Below, piece by piece: positions 22,261 to 37,953 of a stretch of DNA of 64,000 bases. Under the pieces are notes generated by a model. That model worked only from the letters and a program-made list of their open reading frames with translations. It made no database searches and was not told the origin of the DNA. Origin of the DNA: Allacma fusca (taxonomy: Eukaryota; Arthropoda; Collembola; Symphypleona; Sminthuridae); assembly GCA_947179485.1 (NCBI GenBank), contig OX359250.1, positions 32,002,654-32,066,653 of the forward strand. The letters are read 5' to 3'. The position numbers were made by a program, and so were the translations under genes. Each line of letters begins with the position of its first letter. Position 1 is the stretch's first letter.

Positions 22261-23957
22261 CAAAACCCCAATCTTTTTCCAAAACTCCTTTGTCCTCCCA
22301 ACCCAAGCGGTGTCCTTCTCTCGGATTCTATTAAATTACGAAAAATCCCCAAAATCCATAATTACTTCATCCCTTCCATGATTGTTCTGAAAGCTTCTAC
22401 GAAATTAGTGAAGTCAATCCTAAAATGATCCTCCCGTTTGGACTGGGCTACTCTACAAGGAAATACATAAGACGACGCAAGGGTTACTTGTACATTGCGA
22501 GAGGTCCGTGAAAAAAAACCCTAAGAAGTTGGAAGAAACGGGAATGGATCAACACTGACCACACTTGGAATGAGACACGATTCCTTTCCAAGGGAAATTA
22601 TGAGATGTAAAAGCTTACCACAGTTAGACATTTTGATCGTAATTGAGAAACGAGCTTGAAATGTTGAAATTCCGTCGGAATATGACTCTTCCAAAGGGTT
22701 GGATTACTGCAAGTAAGTTGATTTTTTCGATCGACTTTCCACTTCTAATCGGCCTCTCGAGGCTGACATATTTTTCCTCTTCTCCACTTTTGACTCAAGC
22801 AATCGAACGATTACGCAAGTGTTCTGCTTCTATGACCTGCCTCCCGTCATCCCGCGCTCAGTCAATTCCAAGGACAGAATCCACTCTCATTATTTAGCCT
22901 GGCCGGCCTTAACTCTACCTCACGCTATTTACCACTCATCACCAGCATTTAGTCTCCCTACTCAAGTCACTCCGCTCTGACGTCCCGCACATGTAAGTAA
23001 GTACCTTCCTCTTCTTTTTAATTTATTATGCTGTAATCCTCAGGATTTTGTTTTTTTTATTAATTATCTCTAATAGGGATTATTGTAGTCTAAACCTTGA
23101 GGCAGAATTTTTTATTCCTTTATTATTCCTTTTTTTATTTCTGTTAATATTGAACATTTGCAGATGACTGTGCTCAGGTGACAGTTGGAACTAAATCTTG
23201 GGAAGGACTAGAAGGCGCTATGAATATATTTTGAACTGGAAAGCATGCAATATTAACATTGGAATTCGGGATTTTGGGTGAGTAATACAATTTTAAATTA
23301 CAAAATTACTTTTATAAGGATTTAAAGCAAAAATATCCTTAAAGGGACTGAGATTGAATTGAAAGAATAAACCTGGAATTTATTATAGACTGACACTGGA
23401 TCTGACTCCGACTGAAATACGAGGGATACCTGTGAATGCTGACCCGGCTTTGAGGATCTGGAGGTCAGTGGGGAATTAAATTAATTGGGACTGATAATTA
23501 TTTGCTTCGGAAAGACTGCATGTGTGTGAGGATAGAGGAAGAAGATATTTTGTCGGGGATTTTAAAATGTAGGTAGGAGGAATGGATTGGATTGGAGTGA
23601 CAGGAAGAATTATTTAAAATGATAGTATGCGTGGTTTTGATATTGTGGTGTTTTTAGTGTAGTGGAGCCGGTAGAGTGCTGATGTAATTAGTTAAAGTTT
23701 AGGGTGATGGATTGTGTCATTGTAGGTAGTGTGGATGGAGGTGGTTGGTTTGAGACTTGGAGGGAATGGTGGATGATGTAATATTGGTGGGTTTGGGTTG
23801 ATGAGTGAGGGGTAGTGAGTTTAACGTGTGGATAATATTGTTTTTATTGTAGGTTCGGTGCATGCGGTGGATAATTGTCGGTCAAGGGAGGAGGATACTG
23901 TGGGGGATAATTAAGGAAGTGACTACTGGACGACGGGGGAATTGCACTTCAGCGAGT
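22261..23957. other. Intergenic and PRMT7 upstream region
   Basis: No coding gene is visible. A pyrimidine-rich acceptor ending at 23852 (TTTTTATTGTAG) just upstream of the PRMT7 start suggests that the 5' UTR of that gene is spliced and that its promoter lies somewhere in this stretch. Confidence 0.4.
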
Positions 23958-26765
<2,808 letters not shown>

Positions 26766-26874
26766 ATTATTAGGTCTTACTGGTCAAGTCCATTTATGTC
26801 AACGTTATCTTTATCTGTATTTCACATGCTTTAATACTATTTGTTGCGTCATTGTAACGCTTTATAATTATTGG

Positions 26875-26880
26875 AATAAA
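26875..26880 (+). terminator. Poly(A) signal AATAAA, PRMT7
   Basis: An AATAAA 109 bp after the PRMT7 stop, followed by T-rich sequence. The next gene begins about 500 bp further on, so PRMT7 very likely ends here. Confidence 0.6.
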
Positions 26881-27376
26881 AGTTTTTTCTTAATCATGTA
26901 ACTAATCCATATTTCTGTGTACTGCATCTGAAGTAGAAATCCTAATGCATTTAAGGATGAGTGTATCAGCTAAGCACAATATTTTACTTTGCTATTCATT
27001 GGTTACGGAATTATTAGCAGAATGAATTATGTGCACCACGCCCAAGGGGGAACCTACTCTTACGGTACAATAGACTGCCGTGGTACCAGGGTAACCAAGC
27101 TACTCCACCCAGTCAACATACTAATCAATAATTATTCAGAAAGAAACGGAGTTGTTGCAGACTTTTGGTTGGTATCAAAAAGCTACTATTTTGAAACTGA
27201 GCCCTTCCGTGTTTCCCATTCCCAGTAGAGTTTCGTCTTTGTCACCGGCATCGTCAATGTTCAGCAAGTGCCCCACTGCTGGAAGGAAACCCTCATAATT
27301 TCTTGTACTAGTCCTTCCCTATACCTCAGTGTACTACATATCAATTTAATTTAGCCTTTTGATACTTTGCTTAAAA

Positions 27377-29782
27377 ATGTTGGGGAAAATTACCTGCCGT
27401 CTGGAGAAACCGGCAACTCTGAAAAATAAATCCGATTGGGATCATTTCACATGGAATTTCGCCAATTTAGCTGAGCAACAACGAGAAGATACTTTACGAG
27501 TAAATTTACTCTGTTCTTAAACAATTTTTAATGATAATCTATTTTAGCTTTAAAGACTGATAGGTACTTAATTTCGGGAATAAATATTTAACTAAGGAAG
27601 TTGTCGGCCACCGTGTTTCACTTGCACTATCGATTTTCCCTTCTAGATTCGTCACGAAGGAAGATCTATTCGGAATGAGACCGGAATTCAAGCTCGTTGG
27701 GATAATTACAGAAATAATAACCGTATTCGAGACAGGTCTGAAAATCCTTTGACATTTTGCACTTCACCATTAGATTGCCCCTATACTGTCAATAATTTTG
27801 GCATAGCTAGCTGCAATTAATTTATTTTAAAACTTATGCTGAACACAGAATAACTGAAATTGACAACTGGAGGGTGGCACTAGAACAAACTGTTTGCACC
27901 ATTGACCTGGAAATTAGAAAGCAAGATGCTGCAAAGGAAGCAGTAGAACAATCCGTAGAAACAAAAGTATAGTTGCTGTTTTTGTATGAGTCTCATTTAA
28001 CTCACATAACATAAGGTTACTGTCCAGAGTTATTTCTTTCCTCTTAAACTATCATGGTCTTCAAAGGTTATTGACTTGGATATCGTGAACGAGATTATGA
28101 GCATCAGGGAGCAGCGAAGAGGCAATGATTATGTAATGGATGAAGCACAGCAAGAACTAATAAAAGTAATTTGAATATTTTTCCATCAATATCCATTCCT
28201 TAGATTTGCGTTTGAAATGATTTCCGTGTATCTAAAAAATGTTTCCAAATTCTTCTAGGAAAGTTGTATAATCAAAGAAACTCGCAATGCACTAGAAAAA
28301 AAGGGGCAAGAATCTTGGCATCAAATTGCACGTCTCCAAGAAGTTCGTCAGCTTATTCTGAGAGATCTTAACGAAAAGGTAATCTCCGTTGATATAGATC
28401 GCTACCTATTGGGGCTCACTGAGACGTCATCTGAGATCGCCTTCCGCCCTGACCCTCTTCGAATTCCTAAAGGGTTAAACATCACTGATTACTTATCTCA
28501 ATCTCTCATGAGTCACTATCTGTAAAATTCCAGTGACTCAAGGGAAATATCCGGTTTTCTGTGCTCATATGATTTTTATTTTTTTAATTCTGAAACAATT
28601 ACTACTTTAGGATGATGACACCTCAAGCTTGGGAAGAGCAAAGTCGGTATAATAAACTCAGGGCAGACTGTGAGCTTGCCAATTCGATGAAATTACGAGA
28701 AGCGATGTTACTCACAATTGATCAAACCCTGAATGAACTAAAAGCACAACGCGAAGTAACAGATTTCCATCTTAGAAAACGTTTCCATGAATATCACAAG
28801 ACAACTGCAGACCTTTGCCACCAGAAGGACAAGGTACACTGGTTTATGGATGCTGCTGTTTAATAGCCCTAACTGAGCAACGTTTTTTATTGATTTTAGA
28901 TTATATAATCGTAACAAATCGCCAGCTAAGTAGAAAGATTTAACAGCATAAATGAATATCTGCAGAACAGGGAAGAAAGACGCAAATAACAACTTCTTTA
29001 GGGAAATATTGTATTAGATGTATGTATGTTTGTGTGCTTCTTCACTCTTCACAATTTTGTAGGTATTCATTGTCGTTTCTTTCCTTAGCTGACAGGGTCT
29101 CGTACACTCTACAAAATATACTCATTAAAAAACGCATTATATCAAAGTAATAGGCATGTATCCGTACAAGACATTTGAGAGAAGGTCAGTGTTTTGATAT
29201 TTTCTGAAGGTATAGTAATTATTATTATCCATTTGTATACTATAGATTCTTAAGGAAATGTGTAAGGTCGAAACGGAAATACGAGACATGGAGGATGCTC
29301 TACTGGACAAGTCAAATAAACTAAAATTAGCTGAGACTCGTTTGGAACATCGCACCTATCGCTTTGGGGTAGAACTTACCCGAGATGATGCTCAATACGG
29401 TTTGACTCAAGAAGTTCTTCAGCTACGAGCGGCACAAAAAGTTTTACAGAACAAGATAGATGAAAACAAGTAATTTGAGATTTTTTGTGGTTTTACCAAT
29501 TGTAAAGCAGGATTGTAAAGTAAAAGTTTGTTTACGTTCCTTAGGAAATCATTGAATATGCTTCTGGGCTTTTTGCAAAATATGGAAGGAGAAATGGAGA
29601 ACAAAAATGAGGCGAAAGTCATCGAGCAACAAGCCTTAGATGTTCGTGGTAGAGTTGCAGCTTCCCAAGACACACCCTTGACGAAGACAGACCGGAATAT
29701 TGCCTTGTCTGCAACCGTTCCAGTTCCTGAGGACCGTCGGAGACAAACAGGAGAAACAGGACGTCCAAAATGCCATCATTGA
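27377..29782 (+). CDS. TEKT2: Tektin, closest to tektin-2
   Basis: Tektins are coiled-coil filament proteins inside the doublet microtubules of cilia and flagella; in arthropods this mainly means sperm and ciliated sensory neurons. Eight exons join in phase: 27377-27499, 27647-27735, 27849-27966, 28067-28165, 28259-28473, 28611-28833, 29246-29469 and 29545-29782, giving 442 aa, a normal tektin size. Tektin-2-like blocks run in order: IRHEGRSIRNETG...ARWDNY, RQLILRDLNEKVISVDID, RPDPLRIPKGMMTPQAWEEQ, SRYNKLRADCELA, LREAMLLTIDQTLNELKAQR and TRLEHRTYRFGVELTRDDAQ. The family signature nonapeptide RPNVELCRD reads RFGVELTRD, keeping the VEL-RD core but losing Pro, Asn and Cys. Exon 5 reads on past an apparent donor (GTAATC at 28380), and that sequence is clearly coding by homology. 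The last 45 residues are a polar tail without family similarity that I can recall. Confidence 0.93.
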
Positions 29783-32700
29783 TTTAACAATTCCTTCTCT
29801 ATATAACAATATCTATATGAATCCAAACAAAAACAACTATTATTTTGACCTTGATACTGAACCAGCATAAAAACATCTTGTAATATATTGACTAACAAGT
29901 CATTTTTCTCAGTTCGATTCATAGAAGTAAGCACACAGACGGCATGAGCAACTGCTTTATCAGCCACTGGAAGGTAAGGAGAATACTCACTGATTAGTTG
30001 ACTCAGTAGTCGTTGTTAGCACTCTAAATATGTTTGTACTTTGTAAATCTTCAAGGAATTTTTAACCGATGAGTATGCTGGAAGCAAAAGTATTATAGTA
30101 CTTGTACAAATACCTCAGTAATTACTAGTATCATTTTGACTCCTTGTAGACTGATTGTGTGAGCATGTCAGCTTCTACATACTCCTTCAGATTACATGTG
30201 AGAAGAGTATGAGGTAGTTTTTTACGGTGTACAAATATCGTTGATATTATTCGTATATGTTGATTTGTGTAACACGTTCATTTATTTTTGTTGCTATTTT
30301 TCACATATTAAGCATACTTTACAAAATGATTGTACGTTCAGAGCGGTATCCTCATGTATCAAATAACCAAAAAATTAACTGCAACGACTCGCAATCGCAT
30401 AGTACATTGCAATTAGTGTAGTCGCAGTCAGTGCAGAAATAAATACCTTTTAAATCAAACCTTAATTGGAGCACATTTCGACTAGATTATAAATTACAGT
30501 AATAGTAACAATTTGACAATGGAAATAACAAAATAAATAGTTGCTTGTGTGTACCATTGTGTTCTCATATAGTCAAAAAATATTTACTACGCGTAGTAAT
30601 AGTGCCAGGGAGTTTCAACTCCAACGTCCTCAGTCCATTGTTGCGCTTCATCCAGGTTAAAGCGTCCAGCGCGGCGACACGCAGCTCATTATTCACACCG
30701 GGGTGAAGTGAGAATGTTTGCATTTCGAGCAAAATGGGGAATTTTTTATTTAGGTCTGTCATGACATGACTCATGACATGTCTTGCTCTTCCTACTGTTG
30801 TTTGTAGGTTTTACTTTCGGTGTTCCAGACTGTTCATCCGTCAGAAATGTCACATTGTTTCTGTGTCATTTTTGGAGTACCCAGGAGCACACATTGACCC
30901 TGCAGATTCAGCAGCCTTGAAGATGGCAAATAAAATGACCACTTTATTTAGTTCGTGTCTTTCTTCTGTCTGAAGTCATTCGCACACTTACAAATACTAT
31001 TTTGATACGTTTGAACGTCAGATCTGGATAAATAGCTATTGAGGCCAATCATTTCCACAACGTCATCCGCTGATCCTTTTACTAATTATTGCATACTTTA
31101 CATTTCTTAGTCGTCTTGTTGACTACATTATTAGTATCACAGGCTCAAAAAAGGTACCAAGATTTATTTCTTTGCATTTCAGTACCAAAGTAAACTAGAC
31201 GGTGATTATGATTTTATTGACTGTGTCAACATTAAAAAAGGCCATCAAGTGGTGATTCCTAGCCAAGTTTGATACTGGGGCTGACACATGACTCCTTTCA
31301 ATCCAGCGTTTCCATTTTTCGTCTTCAGTAAGAACACCAAGCACTTATTTTTCCAAGATTTTCAGTAAAAAAAAATTCCACTATTTTGCAGGGTAAGTTT
31401 TCACTTCACCACGCACTGACGTTGTACATGAATTGTGGAGATGGAGTTTGATCTAGTTCACAAGGTAGTTGATTTGTACGAGGATTTTAATCATAATCTT
31501 ATTATGTACACGACACTGATGCTGTAGTTGCTGTAGCGCAACTACAGGCGGTGTGGTTTTTGAAGTTAAATCTCAGATAGTCCATTTGGTTAGTCTGTAC
31601 ATTAACTTTCTGAAACACAATAGAAACATTTACGACGGTACTGGGCTGACATGTCTGTGAAGGGTATCTCTGACAATGACCTGCAAATAAGCAAAATACA
31701 ATAATGATAAGTATAATGGTTTCCTCAAGGGATTTTTTAAATCACTATCCACATTTTTAATCATTGTCTATTAAGAAATTACGATCAACATTACGCAAAT
31801 GCATTTTTGCTCGACAGGTTGCTTACGAAACCCTATGATGAATGTTCAAGGTATTTCAAGCGGAAAACTGGGATAAACAAAATAACAATCGTATGTTATA
31901 CTCCTCAATATTAGTACGAAGAATCAAGTTACAGACGATATTCATTCTTCATGACCGAATAAATGTGCATTTGTACCGGAGCATGCATAAGAACATCCTC
32001 AACTTATTCATACAGATACAAGGCATATTACCGATAAGTAGAAATACCCTTATAATAAGATTAACCCCATAGACCCAGATATTAGGAGATTGTATTAATG
32101 TGAGAGAAGGATTATTATATGCACGTGGGCAATAAATTTCAATGCTAGAAGCTACGTACATATGAGTAATATTTTTTAATTGGAAAACAAGTTTCAATGA
32201 ATAGTACAGAGAGCTACATATAGTGCAATATAGAATAAAGTAGGAGATTACTGAGTAAAATTCCTCCTTTGAAACATTGTATAATCACCGTTTTAGTTAG
32301 TAAAGGCATTCATTTCCCAGAAAGAGGTCCCGTCACAAGTATTGAAAAAATGTCAATCAGTTTAAAAAAAGTTATGTGTATTTTAGCTACAAAGAAACCC
32401 ATGCTTTTCAGATAACTTTTTTCAAGTATGTGCATAGCCTGATAGTAATTCCTTTCTCACTATGTTAATTAAAGTAATGTTACAATTCACAAATAGGTAA
32501 CAAATAAAATTAAGTATTGAGTTAAGTACATGTGGGATAAGAGTCGTTTTACAGCATATTATTACAGTTGAGACAAACATAGTAATTTTTACAAATCAGC
32601 TAACATTGATTTTACAGAATCATATATTATGGGGATTGGGAATAGATACATGCTTAAAATGTAGACGAACTGTACTTGTACTTTTGAGAAACACACATCA

Positions 32701-35700
32701 TCTATCAATTTTTCTCGACAATGATACTTGCTACGCCAAAATATAAGGGTAAAAAGTTGTTACTTTGTGTGTACATCCTACAAAATCTATGAGCACTTTG
32801 ACCCCTAGATAAATACTTCTCATTTAATATTAAATGAGGAGTTAATTCACATTCATTAAGGGGTTATGTGTATGTATTATATCTCTGGGTCTTCCTTCAC
32901 AATAAGACAATAAATTGGCACTATAAGAAAAAATATGTCATACAGAGAAAACTTTTTGGAGTATGCATAAGAGCACAAATCAAACACTCAATACCGAATG
33001 ACTTGTATTTGATAGGTCTTTGCCGTAAAAGTAAATTTGCTCTGAATATTTGGGTTACGTGACGAAAAGCGGACGGACAGTGTATCAAGGGACTCAAACA
33101 ACATTCCTCAGGTAGGGAAAAAAACGTGCCTATCAGACGTGAGGGGAAGAGATTCCTGTGATTGAACTCTTTGCTATACGGCAGATAATATATTATTACT
33201 AGGAAATTAAATTGACGTGATTAGAGCTATTGAGACATGATAATAATTTGGATAAATATAATGGTGACTTAAATGTTCAATTATTTCTAAAAGCTATCTA
33301 CTTACCTAAAGCTGCCTCACACCGGTGTAAGATAGCGGCATTGGGGATCCACACAATACTTGTGGTTTCTAAATTTTTGTGCTCATCCAGCAAGTAAACT
33401 AGCCTAGGTTTTGGGGTGCCACAATTCCAACTTCGCAACTGTGTTAGTTGCGGTTGCTGTTACAAAAGAGAAACAGAGTAAATCCATTAAGGGTATAATC
33501 ACAGCAGAATCTATTATAATTGAAGTGGATAATCCAACAGTGTGAATGACATGACTACCCCAGGAGAAGTGCAAAGCCATATACAAGAGTACGTGGACAC
33601 TGCTCTTACTACAGAGAATGGGTTTGGACTGGGTTCGTGGGGTATATAGTTATATACGTAAATGAGTCTTGTCAATCCCAGTAACAGGGTAAAAGGTTGA
33701 TGGGGATAAAATTACGGAAAGTCATCAAAGACAGAGAGTAAACGTGGACTTACCCTAATCCTCACGTCTTCAGTGTCGGAGTTTCTCCGTGACCGGATTA
33801 TCGCAACTGACATTTGAAATAGTAGCATGCACATTAAAATTCCGGCAGAAAGTTTCAAACTTGCTGAATTCACTGCCATTTGGAAAATATCCCCAATGTG
33901 ATGCTTAACTCCCTATTATCACCATTCACCAGTGCTCACACCACTATAGTAGAAAAACTTGTTGGTGTAGTGCAGGTAATCAACATTATCGGCAACGTTT
34001 ATGACAAAATTCAGACACACGTACTTCCCAGTTTCATTAGGGTCTGAGTAAACATAAATCCTTTCTTCCCACTTAAGGTCTAAAACCACCAGGTAAATTA
34101 ATGATGATACTCAGCTCAGTCTGACGATGACAATTTTTTTCTCAATTGAACAAGATTCCCTGTTACTGGCGCTAACAAGGACTGGGTTATTATTGATGAC
34201 TATATATACTATGTGTTCTGTCTCTATCACAATCACGGTAGGAGTATTTTGCACGTTGAAAAAGTTGCTTCTGCTGCACTTCTTGTATGAACGTAGCGTA
34301 CACTACTTCTTCATACTCAGATTTACTTTAACTGCGGTATTCGGAAATAAGAAGTTTCTTTAGTTAAATACAGACCACGAGTTTCACGCTGCAACTAAAG
34401 TGACGGTACTCGTGGAAAGGTATTCCTTATTAATTTAATCAAAGTATCTGATCTTCATGATACAAAAAAAAACAACTTGCTTGGTCACTTTTAACTCTTT
34501 TGAACAATCAAATATATTTTTCGTTGACGAGACTTATGCCTCCACATCCTCTGTAACAAAGAGTAAAATAATTCATGACGTTTACTGTATAGTACCTTAC
34601 TAGAGGATATGTTTGAAGATAGATTCTAGGGTGATTGTAATACAGATGACAACCAGCTTGCGCCAAACACTTTTCCTTGGGAATTCATTTACTAACTCCT
34701 ATAACAGATTCGAGCTAAGAGCCAAAAGACACGACGGAGCAGTGAGAAGTCAAGAAGACAGAAAAGACCCTGACAATCTCAATCGAGAATGAGACTACAA
34801 AAGCGGAAAATGCGTCCATTCAATCAGAATTAGCTGTAAATTGTGTATGCAGCCAAACGAGTATAAAGACACTCAAGTTTCATCTGCTACAGCTGATATT
34901 AAAGCAGTTGCAACTAAACCTTTCCCAGTGTCTTTACGAGAGAAGTTAACATTCATTATTGTAACGTAAAGTATTGGGATACTTCAATTTTATTGCTAGC
35001 ATTAGTCGACAGTCTTTCTATAATTACTACAGTTTGCAGACATCATCTGAGAGCTTTACAAAAACACTCTGGCTGCATGAGGGAAAACGACCGGATCGTC
35101 TTGGGAATAGGAAAGAAATCTTACTTTAGGATTCCTTTCAACACCATTTCTGTTTTTCTCTTCCTTGCGCTATTTTCTACTCAGGGGTTAAGTGACACAC
35201 TCTGCTCAAGTTTTGCTGTAACATCCAACGTGGTGGAACAATAGACAATAGGACAGTCTTGAGGTTGACACTTAATCGTATAAATTGTCATCCACACCGA
35301 CGTTTTTGTCCGTCCATATAAGTACTTATCAGATTAGCCCTTTTTATACATATTTTTTTCCCTCGCTACGTTCCTCTACTAAAATATTGATCCATATAAT
35401 CTGCATGTGTAAAATACAATTAAGCCCGCTGTTATGAACCATTCATCCCAAGCTCTATAGTTCAGAATAATAATTATTGTAGGACTACTGGAGGGAACCA
35501 AGTAAAAATTCGTAGGGAAAAAATTAACGAAAGAGACCCTTTGCATGAGCATTTTGCTACACTACCGGCAATGAAGTTCCCAACGATCTGACCTTTGGAA
35601 TGACAAATGTTATCTTTCTTGATTAGTGTGAGAGCCTTCTTTCATTTAAGATGTGAATTTCTTCCCTATCCATAAACCTTTTAGGGATAGGGATAGGGGG

Positions 35701-37953
35701 ATTGTAATTTTGTGGGTGATGTGATGTAAATAAGCGTCAAGTGTGAAAATAGAGCAAATTTCAAATAACAAACAACGGTATTTGGAACACCTCTCATTCT
35801 TGGTGTGAAAGAGGAAAAAGTCAAAGGAAATTCCTCATTAATAAAAAATTTTCAGACTCCCGGGTTATAGTACCGTCAACATTCAATATAATGGATAGGG
35901 AATACAGGGATTTGTGCGGGAATGATTTCCGATAAGTTGGGGATTTTTGCCCCATAAACTATTTTTAGCACAGTGCACGTTAGAGAGCTGATTGTATATG
36001 AATAAGTGCAACGTTGGTTTATTTATATTTACTAAAAGTTCGAGTGATTTGCATGCATCTCAAAAAAACGGTTCACTTCCTACGGTTGTCATTGTGATTT
36101 ACTGGTAAGTTCCCCACTACTGGTTCCGTACTTTGGCAAGTCCCTATAGGAACCGTAAAGTCGAAGTATTTCCAATCAGTATTTTCAGCAGCTTTCCAAC
36201 TACTCAAACAAACACTGTTCCGAAGATAGCAGTTTGGACATGTGCTGTTCCTTCCGAAGTATCAATATGCCGAAACACCAGACAGATCAGCCTCTAAAAA
36301 GATCACAAGAGAAAGGATGCCTTTTACTGGGCCATGATTTCGAGCACTTACCATAATACGATGAAATAACTCCAACGCCAGGTATTCAGAAGTACTTTAA
36401 TATCTGCTTATTGGAATTTATTAGCAATATTTCACAACCGTGATTCCGTGTTTGCCTGACTTTATACTGATTGTGAGTAACTTTCACTGAAATCACATCT
36501 GATGGAAATTATTGGAATTTTGAAATTTATAAACGGTTGTTGCGTTACGGCTGAGACACTGTTCAGATGCCTACGATAGTAATTTTTAATGTGTACACAT
36601 TATATAATTACCTATACATGGTATTGCAAAGGGGTGACACCCAGATTTACAAACCTACGATGCCTTTGTTGAGTATACAGAGAAATTTTTTTAGAAGGGA
36701 ATCACAAGGTAGTGAATTTTTGTCAGCTATAAAAATATTCGGGTAGCAGTAGACTCTTGTTTCTATTACTAATATTTGACGGCGTCTAGCATACGTGCCC
36801 GATATATGAATAAACTCCATTTTAGTTAAAACGAGGTTTTTCTGTAAACATAACGCAGCTTCCTCCTCAGCCGCCTCCACGTCGAAGACCGGAAAGTGAA
36901 CATACAAGACTGGGATAGTGGAGAGAATTTTGCGAATATTTAATAACCCTAAAAATTTTTCATGCACACATGAGTGAAAGTATGGCTACTTCGATGCTTA
37001 GAACAGTAAAAAGGAAAACTATAAATAGCGGAACGCCTGCCACCTAACACGTGGCATTAATGCAAGATGCAACGTCTCAATGTCAATGCCGTAAAAAAAT
37101 CTGAATTCCCACTCACATTTCCGTCCTTCTGATACCTATCTGTGATGTAGCATATTGGTATGTAAAAATGAGTTGCCGAAAATCTGAACGGCTTCCATTT
37201 AGTTTGCTTCCGCTTCTTACGCAACTTTTCAGTTATAATGATTAAATAATTCAGCTACTGTTATTTACAGTCGACGGTTAACATTTTCCACACTTGTCAT
37301 ACAATTTTATTGTATGCTTGGTGCTACATATCCTCTGCCGGATTTAGGAACCAGCTGTATTGGAGTACTTCAGCATGGACAAGTTTATGATTATGGCGTC
37401 TTGATGGGAAATATTCTTATCCAAACTACCGAGCATATTCTTACGCAGTTAAAGAATCCCAGGAAAACTTGGGGGAAAGTATGTTATAATGGAATCTTAA
37501 TTTATTTACCTTTCAACAAGGTTATAACAATAAGATTTAAACGACCTGCATGTGTATTTGACCCTGGCTAGCAAATACGGCGATATTTTAATGTAATCTT
37601 TAGGATTATAAAGTAGTAATATTACTAAACTTGCTTTAGTCGGAGTCTGCCAGGAAGTGAAGTATTAAGGACATACATAGATACTTTACACAAATTCAAT
37701 ATTTTCTCAAATTAAATTTATGTCCTTAGCACAGCATCATTTTGATAAAATTAAAAGTAAAAAATTGTTTCCATTTTCAAGCTTCTCAAGAGTGAAATTC
37801 GTCACAAAATATGTCGTCTAGTCCCCTTGAAAATTATTTTGATGTACTATCTAGGAAAATAGCATCATACGGTACTACTATATTACATACACCTGGACAG
37901 GAGCAATCATTATTCGATTAAATGAACACAAATTAAATATGCAATTCCAGGCT
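29783..37953. other. About 8 kb with no supported gene
   Basis: AT-rich DNA with only short open frames. Two minus-strand frames were examined: 30565-30774 (69 residues, including NNELRVAALDALTWMKR) and 36647-36967 (106 residues). The first faintly recalls helical repeats of large lipid-transfer proteins but has no supporting neighbours in frame; the second resembles nothing I know. The region between TEKT2 and TPR also includes the TPR 3' UTR at its right end. No tandem array or clear transposon end was found. Confidence 0.5.

Noticed and set aside
22021-22428. 135-residue frame beginning with Asn-Phe-Glu-Thr-Gln-Phe-Gln repeats
   Set aside because: Translation of a decaying 27-bp tandem repeat, with no non-repeat domain.
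36647-36967. 106-residue minus-strand open frame
   Set aside because: No recognisable motif, no conserved-looking block and no flanking exons that keep phase.
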